In this document: piece after piece, positions 43,225 through 51,686 of the stretch
How the letters are laid out: each line of letters starts with the position of its first letter
How positions within the stretch are numbered: the first letter of the stretch is position 1
Assembly: GCA_003635195.1 (NCBI GenBank)
Contig: PYIY01000173.1
Location: 33,341-97,340, forward strand
Source: Candidatus Poribacteria bacterium
Lineage (GTDB): Bacteria; Poribacteria; WGA-4E; WGA-3G
DNA length: 64,000 nt
Direction: 5' to 3'
The notes under the pieces: generated by a model
Database searches by the model: none
What the model was told of the DNA's origin: nothing
What the model saw: only the letters and a program-made list of their open reading frames with translations
Translations under genes and position numbers: made by a program

Positions 43225-44142
43225 TTAAGGGGCACCTTGCGCGCCTTCGCCAGCGGTTGCACTTGCCCGGAGATACACCATCGTTGATTGTGTCATACTG
43301 TTTGGCGGCAACACAGGTTGATTTTGGGACGTAAACTGTGTGGTATCTGTACGCACAGTTGTTTGGGCACCACCTTGGACAGTTATCAGGATTTGTACAG
43401 CACTTGGCATACTTTCAGGGTCATCCCAAGAAGAATTCCACACTTCTGCTTCTCCATCAAAATACTGTAGATCGAAATTAGCAAGCCCCGTAATGAGCGT
43501 TGCGATGTCAACGTAAATCGGTTCCCCGTTTTCGTCTGTTTCCGGGATTGTTCCACCTTGTAAGAAGGGGCCGATAACAGCTTCTGGATCAAGGGTTGTG
43601 GTTGTAACGCGAAAGAGAGCGTATCTATTATTCTCTTCGTCACTTGTATCTTCGGCAAAAGTCCCTCGGAAATTATCCGAATTCAGAATGGATTCACCGG
43701 GTGGAGGTTCTGCAGCAACAAAGTACGCCACACGTTGAACGTCGCTTAAAAGCGGCAAAGGCACTTGTGAGGCATTTTGAGATTGGAAACTTGACAGCTG
43801 CTCGAGAAACGGATCGGGATCTGTCTTCACGAGCGTGACAAAACTGAGCATATCTCTATCGCCCAATTGGCTGGGGCCATCTTGCGTGTACAGTGCGAGT
43901 TCAGGTTCTTGAAGTGAAACTTGCATGTTTCCTAAGTCCGTCACAAGGCGATCCATAGCGAAACGGCATCTCTGAGCAGCCAATATTTTTTCTTGGGTCT
44001 GATGGTAGGCATCTACAGCTGTCTTGAAAGCAAAATAGGCTGACCCTCCGATGATGACGAGGATGCTAACTGCCATGAGCATTTCAATGAGTGTCAACCC
44101 ACATTCGCTGGTTGTATGCGTGGATACTTTTTGAATTTTCAT
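43225..44142 (-). CDS. gspJ: Minor pseudopilin GspJ-like
   Basis: The 305-residue prepilin-like protein has the class III cleavage/methylation signal ECGLTLIEMLMAVSILVIIGGSAYFAFKTA (about 13-42), in which cleavage after G and E at +5 are the expected features. The globular domain contains RCRFAMDRLVTDLGNMQ, a typical GspJ stretch, and PSAVQILITVQGG. The order between the GspI-like and GspK-like genes fixes the role as the tip-complex subunit. It is longer than usual GspJ (about 200). Confidence 0.85.
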   Translation of the reverse strand: MKIQKVSTHTTSECGLTLIEMLMAVSILVIIGGSAYFAFKTAVDAYHQTQEKILAAQRCRFAMDRLVTDLGNMQVSLQEPELALYTQDGPSQLGDRDMLSFVTLVKTDPDPFLEQLSSFQSQNASQVPLPLLSDVQRVAYFVAAEPPPGESILNSDNFRGTFAEDTSDEENNRYALFRVTTTTLDPEAVIGPFLQGGTIPETDENGEPIYVDIATLITGLANFDLQYFDGEAEVWNSSWDDPESMPSAVQILITVQGGAQTTVRTDTTQFTSQNQPVLPPNSMTQSTMVYLRASATAGEGAQGAP

Positions 44143-44201
44143 GTCTGCGATGCTTGTTGAAACGCCGTGGAAACGACTATCGCCCCCGGTTGTTGTCTTT
44201 G

Positions 44202-44618
44202 CTACCTTTGTGTTTCCGGCTTTTGTCGGTCAGCGATAAAAGTGTTCATAGACATAGAACGTTCTCGGTTTCTATGCAGCCATGTGACGGTTACTTGGAC
44301 GCGTCGGACGTTTTCAACGTCTTCAGAATCTATGTCCTCAACAACAGAACTCCAGCGGTAGCGTGTATTATTCCCGAATTCACCTGTTTCCTCACCGACA
44401 TCCGGATAACCGGCCATCTCAATTTCTGCCATTCGGAATTTGAGGAGATAGAGTGCCGTGGTACTATTGTCTGAAAGTCCTTGGGTACGTGCAGCAGAAG
44501 CAAAAGCATGCAAAAGCGCGGGGAGTACCGCCCCCAAAATTGCTAACGTTACGAGTATCTCAACGAGCGTAAAACCGTTTTCTTCGGCTGGCATCAGGTG
44601 TTTCATTGGCAGTTTCAT
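44202..44618 (-). CDS. gspI: Minor pseudopilin GspI-like
   Basis: The roughly 138-residue protein has the prepilin signal EENGFTLVEILVTLAILGAVLPALLHAF (G|F, E at +5) and a short globular domain with YLLKFRMAEIEMAG and VRRVQVTVTWLHR, as in GspI. ATG at 44618 is chosen; the open frame extends five codons to a TTG and another ATG lies four codons inside. There is no strong RBS, so coupling to the upstream gspH (16-bp gap) is probable. Confidence 0.85.
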   Translation of the reverse strand: MKLPMKHLMPAEENGFTLVEILVTLAILGAVLPALLHAFASAARTQGLSDNSTTALYLLKFRMAEIEMAGYPDVGEETGEFGNNTRYRWSSVVEDIDSEDVENVRRVQVTVTWLHRNRERSMSMNTFIADRQKPETQR

Positions 44619-44634
44619 TTTTACTATAGGCAAA

Positions 44635-45336
44635 TTAATTTTGTGGTGTTTCTAACCCTAACGTTTCAATATCTTCAGCAGCGAGTTGTCGCACGGTAAC
44701 CCGTCCGCTCGCGGCTTCAACAGCAACAGACATTATCTGATTCCGTGTGTTTCGGAAGTAGACAAGTGCTTCCTCGGAGGTCGCATTCGGTGAGAAAGCG
44801 ATGTACCCGACCCCTGAATTAACTTCAAGCGTCCGCCCATTGCGGTTGGTTACCATCGCGGCTAAGGTAACATCCTGCTCCATCAGATAAGGCACCCCCA
44901 AGATACCGCCAGTACGGGTTAACGTCTCCTGTTGAACGGAATTTGTTGGCATCAGCGGATTTCCACTCGTATTATTCTGGGCTGCGGTGGCAGCTGTAGA
45001 ATTCTGGGCAGTCAGTGCGGATGCAAGTGGACTATTCGGGTTAAATGTTTCACTGGAGGCAAGCCAGCACCGCCCGTTATCAAGATCGAAAACCACTAAG
45101 TACGGTGTTCGATCAGTAATTGCCATATCTCGTGCGAACGTGAGTAGGCTGCGGATGGTATACGCTGACGCTTTTAATCGACGCGTTACTGCAAATCCCC
45201 TCAGCGTCGGCATAGAGATCGCTGACAGTATACCGATAAGCGTCAAAACGAGCAGTAACTCTGTGATAGTGAAACCACTTTGGGATTTGGAAGTAGGCGG
45301 GTTCCGAAGCACCCGCTTATCCATTATTTGTCGCAT
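44635..45336 (-). CDS. gspH: Minor pseudopilin GspH-like
   Basis: The 233-residue protein has the prepilin signal KSQSGFTITELLLVLTLIGILSAISMPTLRGF near the N terminus. Its globular domain (LKASAYTIRSLLTFARDMAITDRTPYLVVFD) is typical of GspH/FimT, and a Ser/Thr/Ala/Asn-rich insertion separates the strands. The frame is open far upstream but overlaps gspG there; the start at 45336 lies five bp after the gspG stop, giving the normal short leader. A second ATG at 45324 is possible. Confidence 0.85.
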   Translation of the reverse strand: MRQIMDKRVLRNPPTSKSQSGFTITELLLVLTLIGILSAISMPTLRGFAVTRRLKASAYTIRSLLTFARDMAITDRTPYLVVFDLDNGRCWLASSETFNPNSPLASALTAQNSTAATAAQNNTSGNPLMPTNSVQQETLTRTGGILGVPYLMEQDVTLAAMVTNRNGRTLEVNSGVGYIAFSPNATSEEALVYFRNTRNQIMSVAVEAASGRVTVRQLAAEDIETLGLETPQN

Positions 45337-45340
45337 CGTT

Positions 45341-45796
45341 TTAATAAGCTGCAGTCGTTTCTTCAACCCAATTGGTGATATCGGCATCCAGTTCAGTACC
45401 ACCCACCTTGCCATCTTTCCCCATGGAATAAAGGTCATAGTCGTAGCCTTGATGAGTACCCGGTTGGCGATAGACATACGGATTACCCCACGGATCTTCA
45501 AAAGTTGGGCTATCAATGTAGGGACCGTCCCAATTGGGTGGAGCCGGACTCGGTGCACGCCACAAGGCGGTCAAGCCTTGTTCAGTTGTTGGGTATTCAC
45601 CGACCGCTATGGCATACATTTCCAACGCGGTTTTGAGACCGCTAATTTCTGTTTGCGCCTTCGAGACGTTTGCCTTCTGGGGCCAATTCATGACGCGTGG
45701 CGCGATAAAGGCTGCCAAGATGCCTAAGATAACGATAACGATTGTCAGTTCAATTAGCGTTAATCCGGATTCATCGGATTTTAGTTGCGTGAACAT
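45341..45796 (-). CDS. gspG: Major pseudopilin GspG
   Basis: The 151-residue subunit forms the body of the pseudopilus. The N terminus DESGLTLIELTIVIVILGILAAFIAPRVM is the canonical prepilin signal. The C-terminal part has the GspG hallmarks EYPTTEQGLTALWRAP, FEDPWGNPYVYRQPG and SMGKDGKVGGTELDADITNW, including the residues that bind calcium in characterised GspG. It needs a prepilin peptidase (GspO/PilD), which is not in the window. Confidence 0.96.
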   Translation of the reverse strand: MFTQLKSDESGLTLIELTIVIVILGILAAFIAPRVMNWPQKANVSKAQTEISGLKTALEMYAIAVGEYPTTEQGLTALWRAPSPAPPNWDGPYIDSPTFEDPWGNPYVYRQPGTHQGYDYDLYSMGKDGKVGGTELDADITNWVEETTAAY

Positions 45797-45852
45797 TGTA
45801 ATTTTTCTCCTATATTATTTTGTTAGGTATCTCTTGACACCTAAAGAACATG

Positions 45853-46290
45853 TTAACCGAGTAATTGGTTTGCTTTGAAGATCGGGAGGACAATCGCAAC
45901 AGCGGAGAATCCGACAGTCACTCCCACCAGTACGACAAAGAGACCAATGAAAACGGTTAAATGTTTTGGTGATAATTTTACTCTTAATCGGTTGAACCAA
46001 GATTGATCGGTTTCAAGCCGGAGGTATTGTCTTAATCCAACTGTACCTATGATGCCAATCAGTAGTCCTATCCACCAATAGGTTTGGAAGGCATCGGTTC
46101 CCCCTGCAAGAATTCGCGTTGGAAGCGGCAACTCGACTCCGAGGTCCCTGTACATTGCGTCGAATTTCGGCATGATATGAACCATAATTACTGTCCAAAC
46201 CGTCAAAATCGAAATTCCTGAGATGCCGACGATAATAAACGCAAGTTCAATTGAAGTTAATCCAAGTTCATCTTTTAACCGCTTGTACAT
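45853..46290 (-). CDS. Chimeric small protein: pseudopilin-like N terminus plus GspF-derived segments
   Basis: 145 residues. The start, MYKRLKDELGLTSIELAFIIV, copies the layout of the adjacent GspG start (G|LTxIEL) and could be a prepilin signal. Residues about 40-110 (PKFDAMYRDLGVELPLPTRIL and onward to RLRVKL) match GspF of the next gene at roughly three quarters of positions by eye. The end (TVGFSAVAIVLPIFKANQLLG) matches the GspF C terminus (IIGFIAVAMILPIFEANQLLSG). The central GspF part is missing. It lies between gspF and gspG in frame with good spacing, so it is probably expressed. It may be a functional membrane subunit or a decaying partial duplication. Confidence 0.75.
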   Translation of the reverse strand: MYKRLKDELGLTSIELAFIIVGISGISILTVWTVIMVHIMPKFDAMYRDLGVELPLPTRILAGGTDAFQTYWWIGLLIGIIGTVGLRQYLRLETDQSWFNRLRVKLSPKHLTVFIGLFVVLVGVTVGFSAVAIVLPIFKANQLLG

Positions 46291-46345
46291 TTGCTTTCCC
46301 TATGTGTAAGGTATCGTAAGGGACATTATGACACCTACATGTATA

Positions 46346-47578
46346 TTAGCCGCTTAGCAATTGATTTGCCTCAAAGATCGGAAGGATCATCGCAACAGCG
46401 ATAAAACCGATAATCACTCCCATCAGAAGAATGACCAGAGGCCCGATAGAACTTGTTAAGCGTTCGAGGCTCTTTTTTATTTCCAAATCGTAGTAGTCAG
46501 AAAGTTTACCGAGCATGTGAACCGGTTCGCCGGACTCCTCACCGACAGCTACCATGTGGGTAACGAATTCAGGAAAATCCTTGCTTTTACCGAGTTCACG
46601 AGAGAGCGTAGAGCCCTGCTCAACCTCTATTTCTGCTTCGGCGACAACGTTGCTGTATACCCTATTTCCGATCGTGTCTTTGACGACTTGGAGGGCGGGC
46701 AGCATGCGTACGCCATTTTCCAAAAGTGTTGCCATCGTTCGGGTAAAACGGACAATAGCAAACGTGCTGATTATGGGTCCGACGAGTGGTAATTTGAGTT
46801 TCAACCGGTCAAACCAGACTTTGCCGGTTTCAAGTCGGAGGTATTGTCTTAGACCTACTGCACCTACGATGAAAATGGCGAGTGCCACCCACCAATAGGT
46901 CTGAAAAGCATCAGTCGTACCGATAAGGATGCGTGTTGGCAGCGGTAGGACGACCCCAAGGTCGTTGAACATCGCCGTGAATTTCGGTATGACGAGAATC
47001 ATAAGTACGACAACAGCGGAAACACTGAGCGTTAATAGGATAATAGGATAAAAGAGTGCTGAGATAACATCGTTTTTGAGGAGTCTCTGGCGTTCTGCAA
47101 ATTCCGCGAGGCGTTCGAGGACTAAACCGAGCACACCGCCGCTCACACCAGCTTTCACCATGTTAACGTAGAGGTCGGAAAATGCCTTTGGGTGTTGTGT
47201 CAGTGCATCGTGAAAAGTTGCACCGTGTTCAACATCATATTTGACTTGTGAGACGATACGATTGAGTGCTGGATTCTGGATCTGCCCGAGGGTAACCTCC
47301 AAAGCGCGAGGGAGTGGGACATGTGCATTCACCAACGTCGCTAATTGATACGTGAAGAACTCAACGTCTGCTGCTTTAACGCCGCCACCGCCGATTTTCA
47401 TCCATTTGCGAACATCGCTGGGTGCGTTTTCCTCCGCCTCCTCAACAATATTCGTGGGCCAATAACCCATCTGTCGTAACCGAGAGACAAGTTCGGCTTT
47501 CGAGTCGGCTTCCAACGTATTTTTTACGCTACCGCCCCCATGCGTAAGTGCTTCGTATCGGAATATCGGCACAATCAA
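46346..47578 (-). CDS. gspF: Type II secretion inner-membrane platform protein GspF
   Basis: The 410-residue protein has two T2SSF domains (about 70-190 and 275-395) with three TM helices: after residue 165 (VISALFYPIILLTLSVSAVVVLMILVIPKF), near 215-240, and near 375-400 (GPLVILLMGVIIGFIAVAMILPIF). The typical GHSLSxAL-like region is present as GATFHDALTQHPKAFSDLYVNMVKAGVSGGVL and the second copy as GSTLSRELGKSKDFPEFVTHMVAVGEESG. An insertion between the domains (DLGVVLPLPTRIL through LRQYLRLETG) is the part duplicated in the neighbouring chimera. Confidence 0.95.
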   Translation of the reverse strand: MIVPIFRYEALTHGGGSVKNTLEADSKAELVSRLRQMGYWPTNIVEEAEENAPSDVRKWMKIGGGGVKAADVEFFTYQLATLVNAHVPLPRALEVTLGQIQNPALNRIVSQVKYDVEHGATFHDALTQHPKAFSDLYVNMVKAGVSGGVLGLVLERLAEFAERQRLLKNDVISALFYPIILLTLSVSAVVVLMILVIPKFTAMFNDLGVVLPLPTRILIGTTDAFQTYWWVALAIFIVGAVGLRQYLRLETGKVWFDRLKLKLPLVGPIISTFAIVRFTRTMATLLENGVRMLPALQVVKDTIGNRVYSNVVAEAEIEVEQGSTLSRELGKSKDFPEFVTHMVAVGEESGEPVHMLGKLSDYYDLEIKKSLERLTSSIGPLVILLMGVIIGFIAVAMILPIFEANQLLSG

Positions 47579-47612
47579 CCTCTCTATGGCAATTTAGGAC
47601 GACAAGTATATC

Positions 47613-48398
47613 CTAAAAACGCTTTAGACTGCCCCACATCGTAGTGAGTTTCGTCCTGGGGTTTACCGACAACCCACCGCTATTCGGGATACTGTCGCCG
47701 GTGATCACAACATTGTCGAATCTCGCTGTTTGATTTGAAAGCCCTAAGCCCGCTGCGCCTGTCAAAAAGTCTTGGAGCCCGTTCAGCTGCAATGCTGGCA
47801 ATTCCCTTCCTTCTTCAGCTGCATGCTCCTTTCTGAGAGCATCAAAACGCTCAAAACTTCTACGGTTTGGAAGTCGGACAGGTCCAATAACCTGATTTCC
47901 ATTAATCCAAAAGTTTAGGATGTTTTCTTTAACATCCAACTTTAGGTTCGACCATTTGTTTAATTTCAAAAATCGAAAGCGTTTGCTATGCGAAAATAAG
48001 AACGTATTTGGGTCCTGAAAATTGCCAGCAGCAAACTTAACTTCGGAGATATTGTCAACAAATGGCAAATCGCCGATGAGACACCATACAACCCAACTTC
48101 CTTTGATTCGAGCGGTAATAACAATATTGCTGGGGCCTCGATTATCAAGCGGTTTGACATCAAATTCAAAGGTGTAATCTCGCCACGTCTCATCACCCAC
48201 TGTAAGTAAACGGGTCCAGCCATCAGGACTTACCGCATGAAGTTCACCGTCAACGATTTCCCAAGAGCCTGGCACGGCATCAGCCATGAGAAGTTCTTGC
48301 CACACACCGAAGTTATTATCAAAATCCTCGATAAATGTTCCAGCCCACGCTGGGAGCGTAAGAAGTAAAATTGCACTCCCAATTGCGGTCAACTTCAT
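47613..48398 (-). CDS. LamG-like secreted protein inside the T2SS operon, with C-terminal KLTTMWGSLK motif
   Basis: The 261-residue protein has a signal peptide (KLTAIGSAILLLTLPAWA) and a jelly-roll domain: TFIEDFDNNFGVWQEL, WRDYTFEFDVKPLDNRGPSNIVITARI, WSNLKLDVKENILNFWINGNQVIGP and GLSNQTARFDNVVITGD. It ends GLSVNPRTKLTTMWGSLKRF. The second ATG (48398) is chosen because AAGGAG is spaced seven nucleotides from it and only one from the first. It is encoded between gspE and gspF with 30-40-bp gaps, a place normally empty in gsp operons, which suggests it is either a dedicated substrate or a structural accessory of this system. Confidence 0.82.
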   Translation of the reverse strand: MKLTAIGSAILLLTLPAWAGTFIEDFDNNFGVWQELLMADAVPGSWEIVDGELHAVSPDGWTRLLTVGDETWRDYTFEFDVKPLDNRGPSNIVITARIKGSWVVWCLIGDLPFVDNISEVKFAAGNFQDPNTFLFSHSKRFRFLKLNKWSNLKLDVKENILNFWINGNQVIGPVRLPNRRSFERFDALRKEHAAEEGRELPALQLNGLQDFLTGAAGLGLSNQTARFDNVVITGDSIPNSGGLSVNPRTKLTTMWGSLKRF

Positions 48399-48438
48399 CG
48401 CCATACTCCTTCAGTGGAAAAGGTTTTTTTAAAGTCAC

Positions 48439-50208
48439 CTACACAACTTCCACGAAATCGAATTCGTCTTCCTGCGTTAACCGGACGACTTCGTCAACAG
48501 TTGTCAACCCAGCAGTAACCTTGCGCCATCCATCTTCACGTAAGCCTTTCATGCCCAATTGGACTGCGAGGCGACGAATCTCACTTGTTGATGACTGTTT
48601 GAGTGTCATTGACCGAAGTTCATCCGTCATGAGCAAAACTTCAAAGATACCAATCCGCCCTTTGTAACCTCTCCCTCTACACTCCTTACATCCGACGACT
48701 CGCGGAATTTTAAGATCGGAGGGAATAGCGACATGATTGCCATTACCGTTCCCTATAAGTCCAGTTAATTCCTGCATATTGGGTACATACATCTCGCAAC
48801 ACGCCTTGCAAACACGGCGGGCAAGTCTCTGTGCAATAATGCCTTCTACCGTGGAAGCGACGAGATACGGTTCAACATCCATATCGATAAGCCGCGTAAT
48901 AGCACCGGGAGCATCGTTTGTGTGGAGTGTACTAAAGACAAGGTGACCTGTAAGTGATGTATGAACCGCCATCTCTGCGGTTTCGTAGTCTCGAATCTCA
49001 CCAACTAAGACTTTATCTGGGTCCTGACGCAGGATATGGCGGAGCCCAACGGCGAAGGTGAACTCAATGTCCGGGTTGACCTGAATTTGGTTAATACCCT
49101 CCAATTCATATTCAACTGGATCTTCAAGGGTAATGATTTTAACGTCAGGCGAGTTGATCTCTTTCAGGCAGGCATAGAGTGATGTCGTTTTTCCGCTACC
49201 TGTTGGACCGGTGGCAAGGATGATTCCGTGGGGTTTGCGAATCATGCGTTGAAAGATCTCGAGGTTGTCTTCGGTCAATCCGAGTTCCGCAAGCCCAAAG
49301 TCAATAGATTGTCGATCAAGGATACGGAGGACAACGCTTTCGCCATGCAGCGTTGCAACAGTAGGAACTGTAGAAACCCGAAGGTCTATTTGTCGGTTCC
49401 CGACACTCCCAATTTGCCTGCTGATTTTTCCATCCTGTGGACGTCTACGCTCAGCGACATCCATACGAGCCATAATCTTGATACGGGAGGTGATTGCGGA
49501 TTGTAAATAGGCAGGCGGTTGGGGTTGATCCTCAAGCACACCATCAACACGAAATCGAATTTTGAGTTGTGTTGGATAGGGTTCAATATGGATATCACTC
49601 GCCCCCATCCGAACAGCATCAATAATCATCTGGTCAACGGCGTGTATGACTGTCGGATCTTGACTGAGATCTTTCTCATCAATTCCAAAGTCTTCAATGG
49701 TCTCACGCTCAAGGGTTTCAGTTGCACCGACAGGCCCCTTGATACCAGCACTGAGCAGGCTCTCAGCGGTACGTCCATAGAGACGGATAATCGCCTCGTC
49801 GATGTCTGCCTCATCAGCCAGTACAGGAACAACCTGACAGTTTGTGATGAGTTCAATTTCATCTATGAGAACGACATCCAGGGCATCCGCCATTGCCACG
49901 GTGAGGTCATCGCCATTTAGGTCAATAGGAACGACTTTATTGCGGTATGCGAACCCTGGCGACACCTTTTCGAGTGTGTCAGGTTCCGGGTCAACGCCTT
50001 CCAATTGGACGAGAGGTGTCCGGGCTTCAACACTCTTTGTCGCAAGTGCAAGGATGTCAGATGACACACCATGCTTGGAAAGCACAGCTGTTTCGGAGGC
50101 ACCGGTCTCTTCTATTTCTGCGACAATGTCCGTATAGTCCTGTTCCGAGATGAGAGATGCCTGTCGCATCACCTCAACAACCGAAACTGTATTTTGTATC
50201 TGTTGCAT
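48439..50208 (-). CDS. gspE: Type II secretion ATPase GspE
   Basis: This cytoplasmic hexameric ATPase drives pseudopilus assembly. The 589-residue protein has an MshEN/N1E-type N-terminal region (about 1-150) and the catalytic core. Motifs are GPTGSGKTTSLYACL (Walker A), the Asp box ITLEDPVEYELEGINQIQVN, VLVGEIRDYETAEMAVHTSLTGHLVFSTLHTND (Walker B and His box) and a tetracysteine zinc site (CKACCEMY and CKECRGRGYKGR). It is first gene of the operon. The 252-bp gap upstream contains an AT-rich stretch and a GCGC palindrome (CCCGCGCGGG, 50246-50255) but no promoter I can defend. Confidence 0.96.
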   Translation of the reverse strand: MQQIQNTVSVVEVMRQASLISEQDYTDIVAEIEETGASETAVLSKHGVSSDILALATKSVEARTPLVQLEGVDPEPDTLEKVSPGFAYRNKVVPIDLNGDDLTVAMADALDVVLIDEIELITNCQVVPVLADEADIDEAIIRLYGRTAESLLSAGIKGPVGATETLERETIEDFGIDEKDLSQDPTVIHAVDQMIIDAVRMGASDIHIEPYPTQLKIRFRVDGVLEDQPQPPAYLQSAITSRIKIMARMDVAERRRPQDGKISRQIGSVGNRQIDLRVSTVPTVATLHGESVVLRILDRQSIDFGLAELGLTEDNLEIFQRMIRKPHGIILATGPTGSGKTTSLYACLKEINSPDVKIITLEDPVEYELEGINQIQVNPDIEFTFAVGLRHILRQDPDKVLVGEIRDYETAEMAVHTSLTGHLVFSTLHTNDAPGAITRLIDMDVEPYLVASTVEGIIAQRLARRVCKACCEMYVPNMQELTGLIGNGNGNHVAIPSDLKIPRVVGCKECRGRGYKGRIGIFEVLLMTDELRSMTLKQSSTSEIRRLAVQLGMKGLREDGWRKVTAGLTTVDEVVRLTQEDEFDFVEVV

Positions 50209-50460
50209 AGCGTAATTGCTCTTTTGACAGCGGAGGTTTAGTCCCCGCGCGGGCAGTAAATTTTGTGGTGTTTTTTCGATAAATCTGTCTTATATTTTTT
50301 CTACTATCGCTAATTAAGACGCATCAACTACAAATAAGTTTAACAAATTGCCTACAATTTATATCTCGCACCCTGTTCAGAAACGTTTCAGCACATACTA
50401 CACATACTATCTATCATAAGAAAGAAACAGTTTTTGTTTCTACAACATTTACGCCAGACG

Positions 50461-51642
50461 CTATTTCGCTGCTTCAATGCGCCGAATCGCTTTTTGCGCA
50501 GCACGCCGAACGTTTTTAGAACTATCCGCCAGTGCCTGTGTCAATGCGTTTACAGCGTCGGGTGATTTCGCGCGCATCTCACCCAATTCGTCAGCGGCAT
50601 TGCGTCGGACATCTGTGTTAGCATCCCGCAATGCAACGAGGAGCGGTTTTACAACCATTTCATCGGATTCACCCCGCTTCACGAGTGCTTCACCGATTTC
50701 CCCGAGTACATCAACAACATGTCCACGTGTCGTCGCTGATGGACTGTTCGTCAGCGCACTTACCAACAGAGGCGTGATGCTCACAGCATGGCTTCTACCG
50801 AGTTTAATCAACACATCTTCCGCACGCGCCCGCACGGACTTAGCATCATCTGACAGCGCATGTATCAACGCGGTGAAGGTTTTCGTTGAAGTCTCTCGTA
50901 TATCAGACAACTCAGCTATCGCATTCGTTCGGACTTTAGGCGAATTATCATTTAGACCCGCAATTAAAGCATCTCGAATTGTGTCGGTGGACTCTCCATT
51001 TTCTGCGAGATCTTCACCGATTTGTCCTAAAACATCAAGTACATCGTCGCGTGTACGCGATGAACCTTTCGTTTGTACAGCGATGAGTGCTGGTACAACG
51101 ACAGCAAGCGATTCCGCAGATGTCGGACGAACGTCCCCCAATTCCGCAACTGCCTCACGGAAAACACCATCAGAATCGTCTTTAAGTGCCATCGCTATAC
51201 CAATTGCAGCGGCATCATAATTCTGTCCTGCTTTCCGCTCATCTTCACCGATTTCACCTAACGCTTCAACCGCGTTTCTGCGCACACTTTTAGACGGATC
51301 ATGGATCATTACAGCGAGTGCAGCGGTCCCGGGACTTCCAATTTCTTCAAGGAAATCAACAAACTGACGCTTTACCGCCTCTCGTTCGTCGGTTAAAGTT
51401 GGTGCGATTTGTGCGAGTAATTGGGATTGCCACTTCGCTTGTAGCCTCTTATGTTCTACTTTAAGGGCATCAAGCTCCGCAGTGAGCTGCGGGAGGACTT
51501 CCTCTTGGGATTCCGCTGTCGCCTCCTGAAACTGTAATATTTGGCTAATTCGGAAACTGAGCAACAACGCAGTGGCAATTGTTATTCCCCAGAACCATCT
51601 TTTTATGTTTGCCTTCTGTATAAATCGTTTCTGAATCAACAT
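50461..51642 (-). CDS. Membrane-anchored HEAT-repeat protein
   Basis: The 393-residue protein has an N-terminal TM helix (FWGITIATALLLSFRI, about 17-32), a coiled coil (about 38-72) and then about seven HEAT-type repeats (KSVRRNAVEALGEIGED, DGVFREAVAELGDVRP, PKVRTNAIAELSDIRE, KSVRARAEDVLIKLGR, TTRGHVVDVLGEIGE, TDVRRNAADELGEMRA, KNVRRAAQKAIRRIE). Repeats of this kind bind proteins; some members are phycocyanobilin-lyase-like but no catalytic role is implied. It lies upstream of the gspE gene on the same strand and downstream of the DUF3352 gene (44-bp gap), so it may be cotranscribed with the latter. Confidence 0.85.
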   Translation of the reverse strand: MLIQKRFIQKANIKRWFWGITIATALLLSFRISQILQFQEATAESQEEVLPQLTAELDALKVEHKRLQAKWQSQLLAQIAPTLTDEREAVKRQFVDFLEEIGSPGTAALAVMIHDPSKSVRRNAVEALGEIGEDERKAGQNYDAAAIGIAMALKDDSDGVFREAVAELGDVRPTSAESLAVVVPALIAVQTKGSSRTRDDVLDVLGQIGEDLAENGESTDTIRDALIAGLNDNSPKVRTNAIAELSDIRETSTKTFTALIHALSDDAKSVRARAEDVLIKLGRSHAVSITPLLVSALTNSPSATTRGHVVDVLGEIGEALVKRGESDEMVVKPLLVALRDANTDVRRNAADELGEMRAKSPDAVNALTQALADSSKNVRRAAQKAIRRIEAAK

Positions 51643-51686
51643 TGTTTCCTCCCTGACGGTTTAAACCTTAAGTAAGATAGCGTCTA

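Noticed and set aside
45337..45558. Upstream extension of the gspH frame
   Set aside because: It lies over the end of gspG in another frame; the normal prepilin leader starts at 45336.
44987..45727. 246-codon plus-strand ORF over gspH/gspG
   Set aside because: Antisense shadow of two well-supported pseudopilin genes.
50209..50460. Promoter or riboswitch ahead of gspE
   Set aside because: AT-rich with a small GC palindrome, but no hexamer pair at proper spacing and no known riboswitch core.
50477..51220. 247-codon plus-strand ORF opposite the HEAT-repeat gene
   Set aside because: Long only because the repeats are low in stops on the opposite strand; the composition is Ser/Ala/Arg-rich without motifs.
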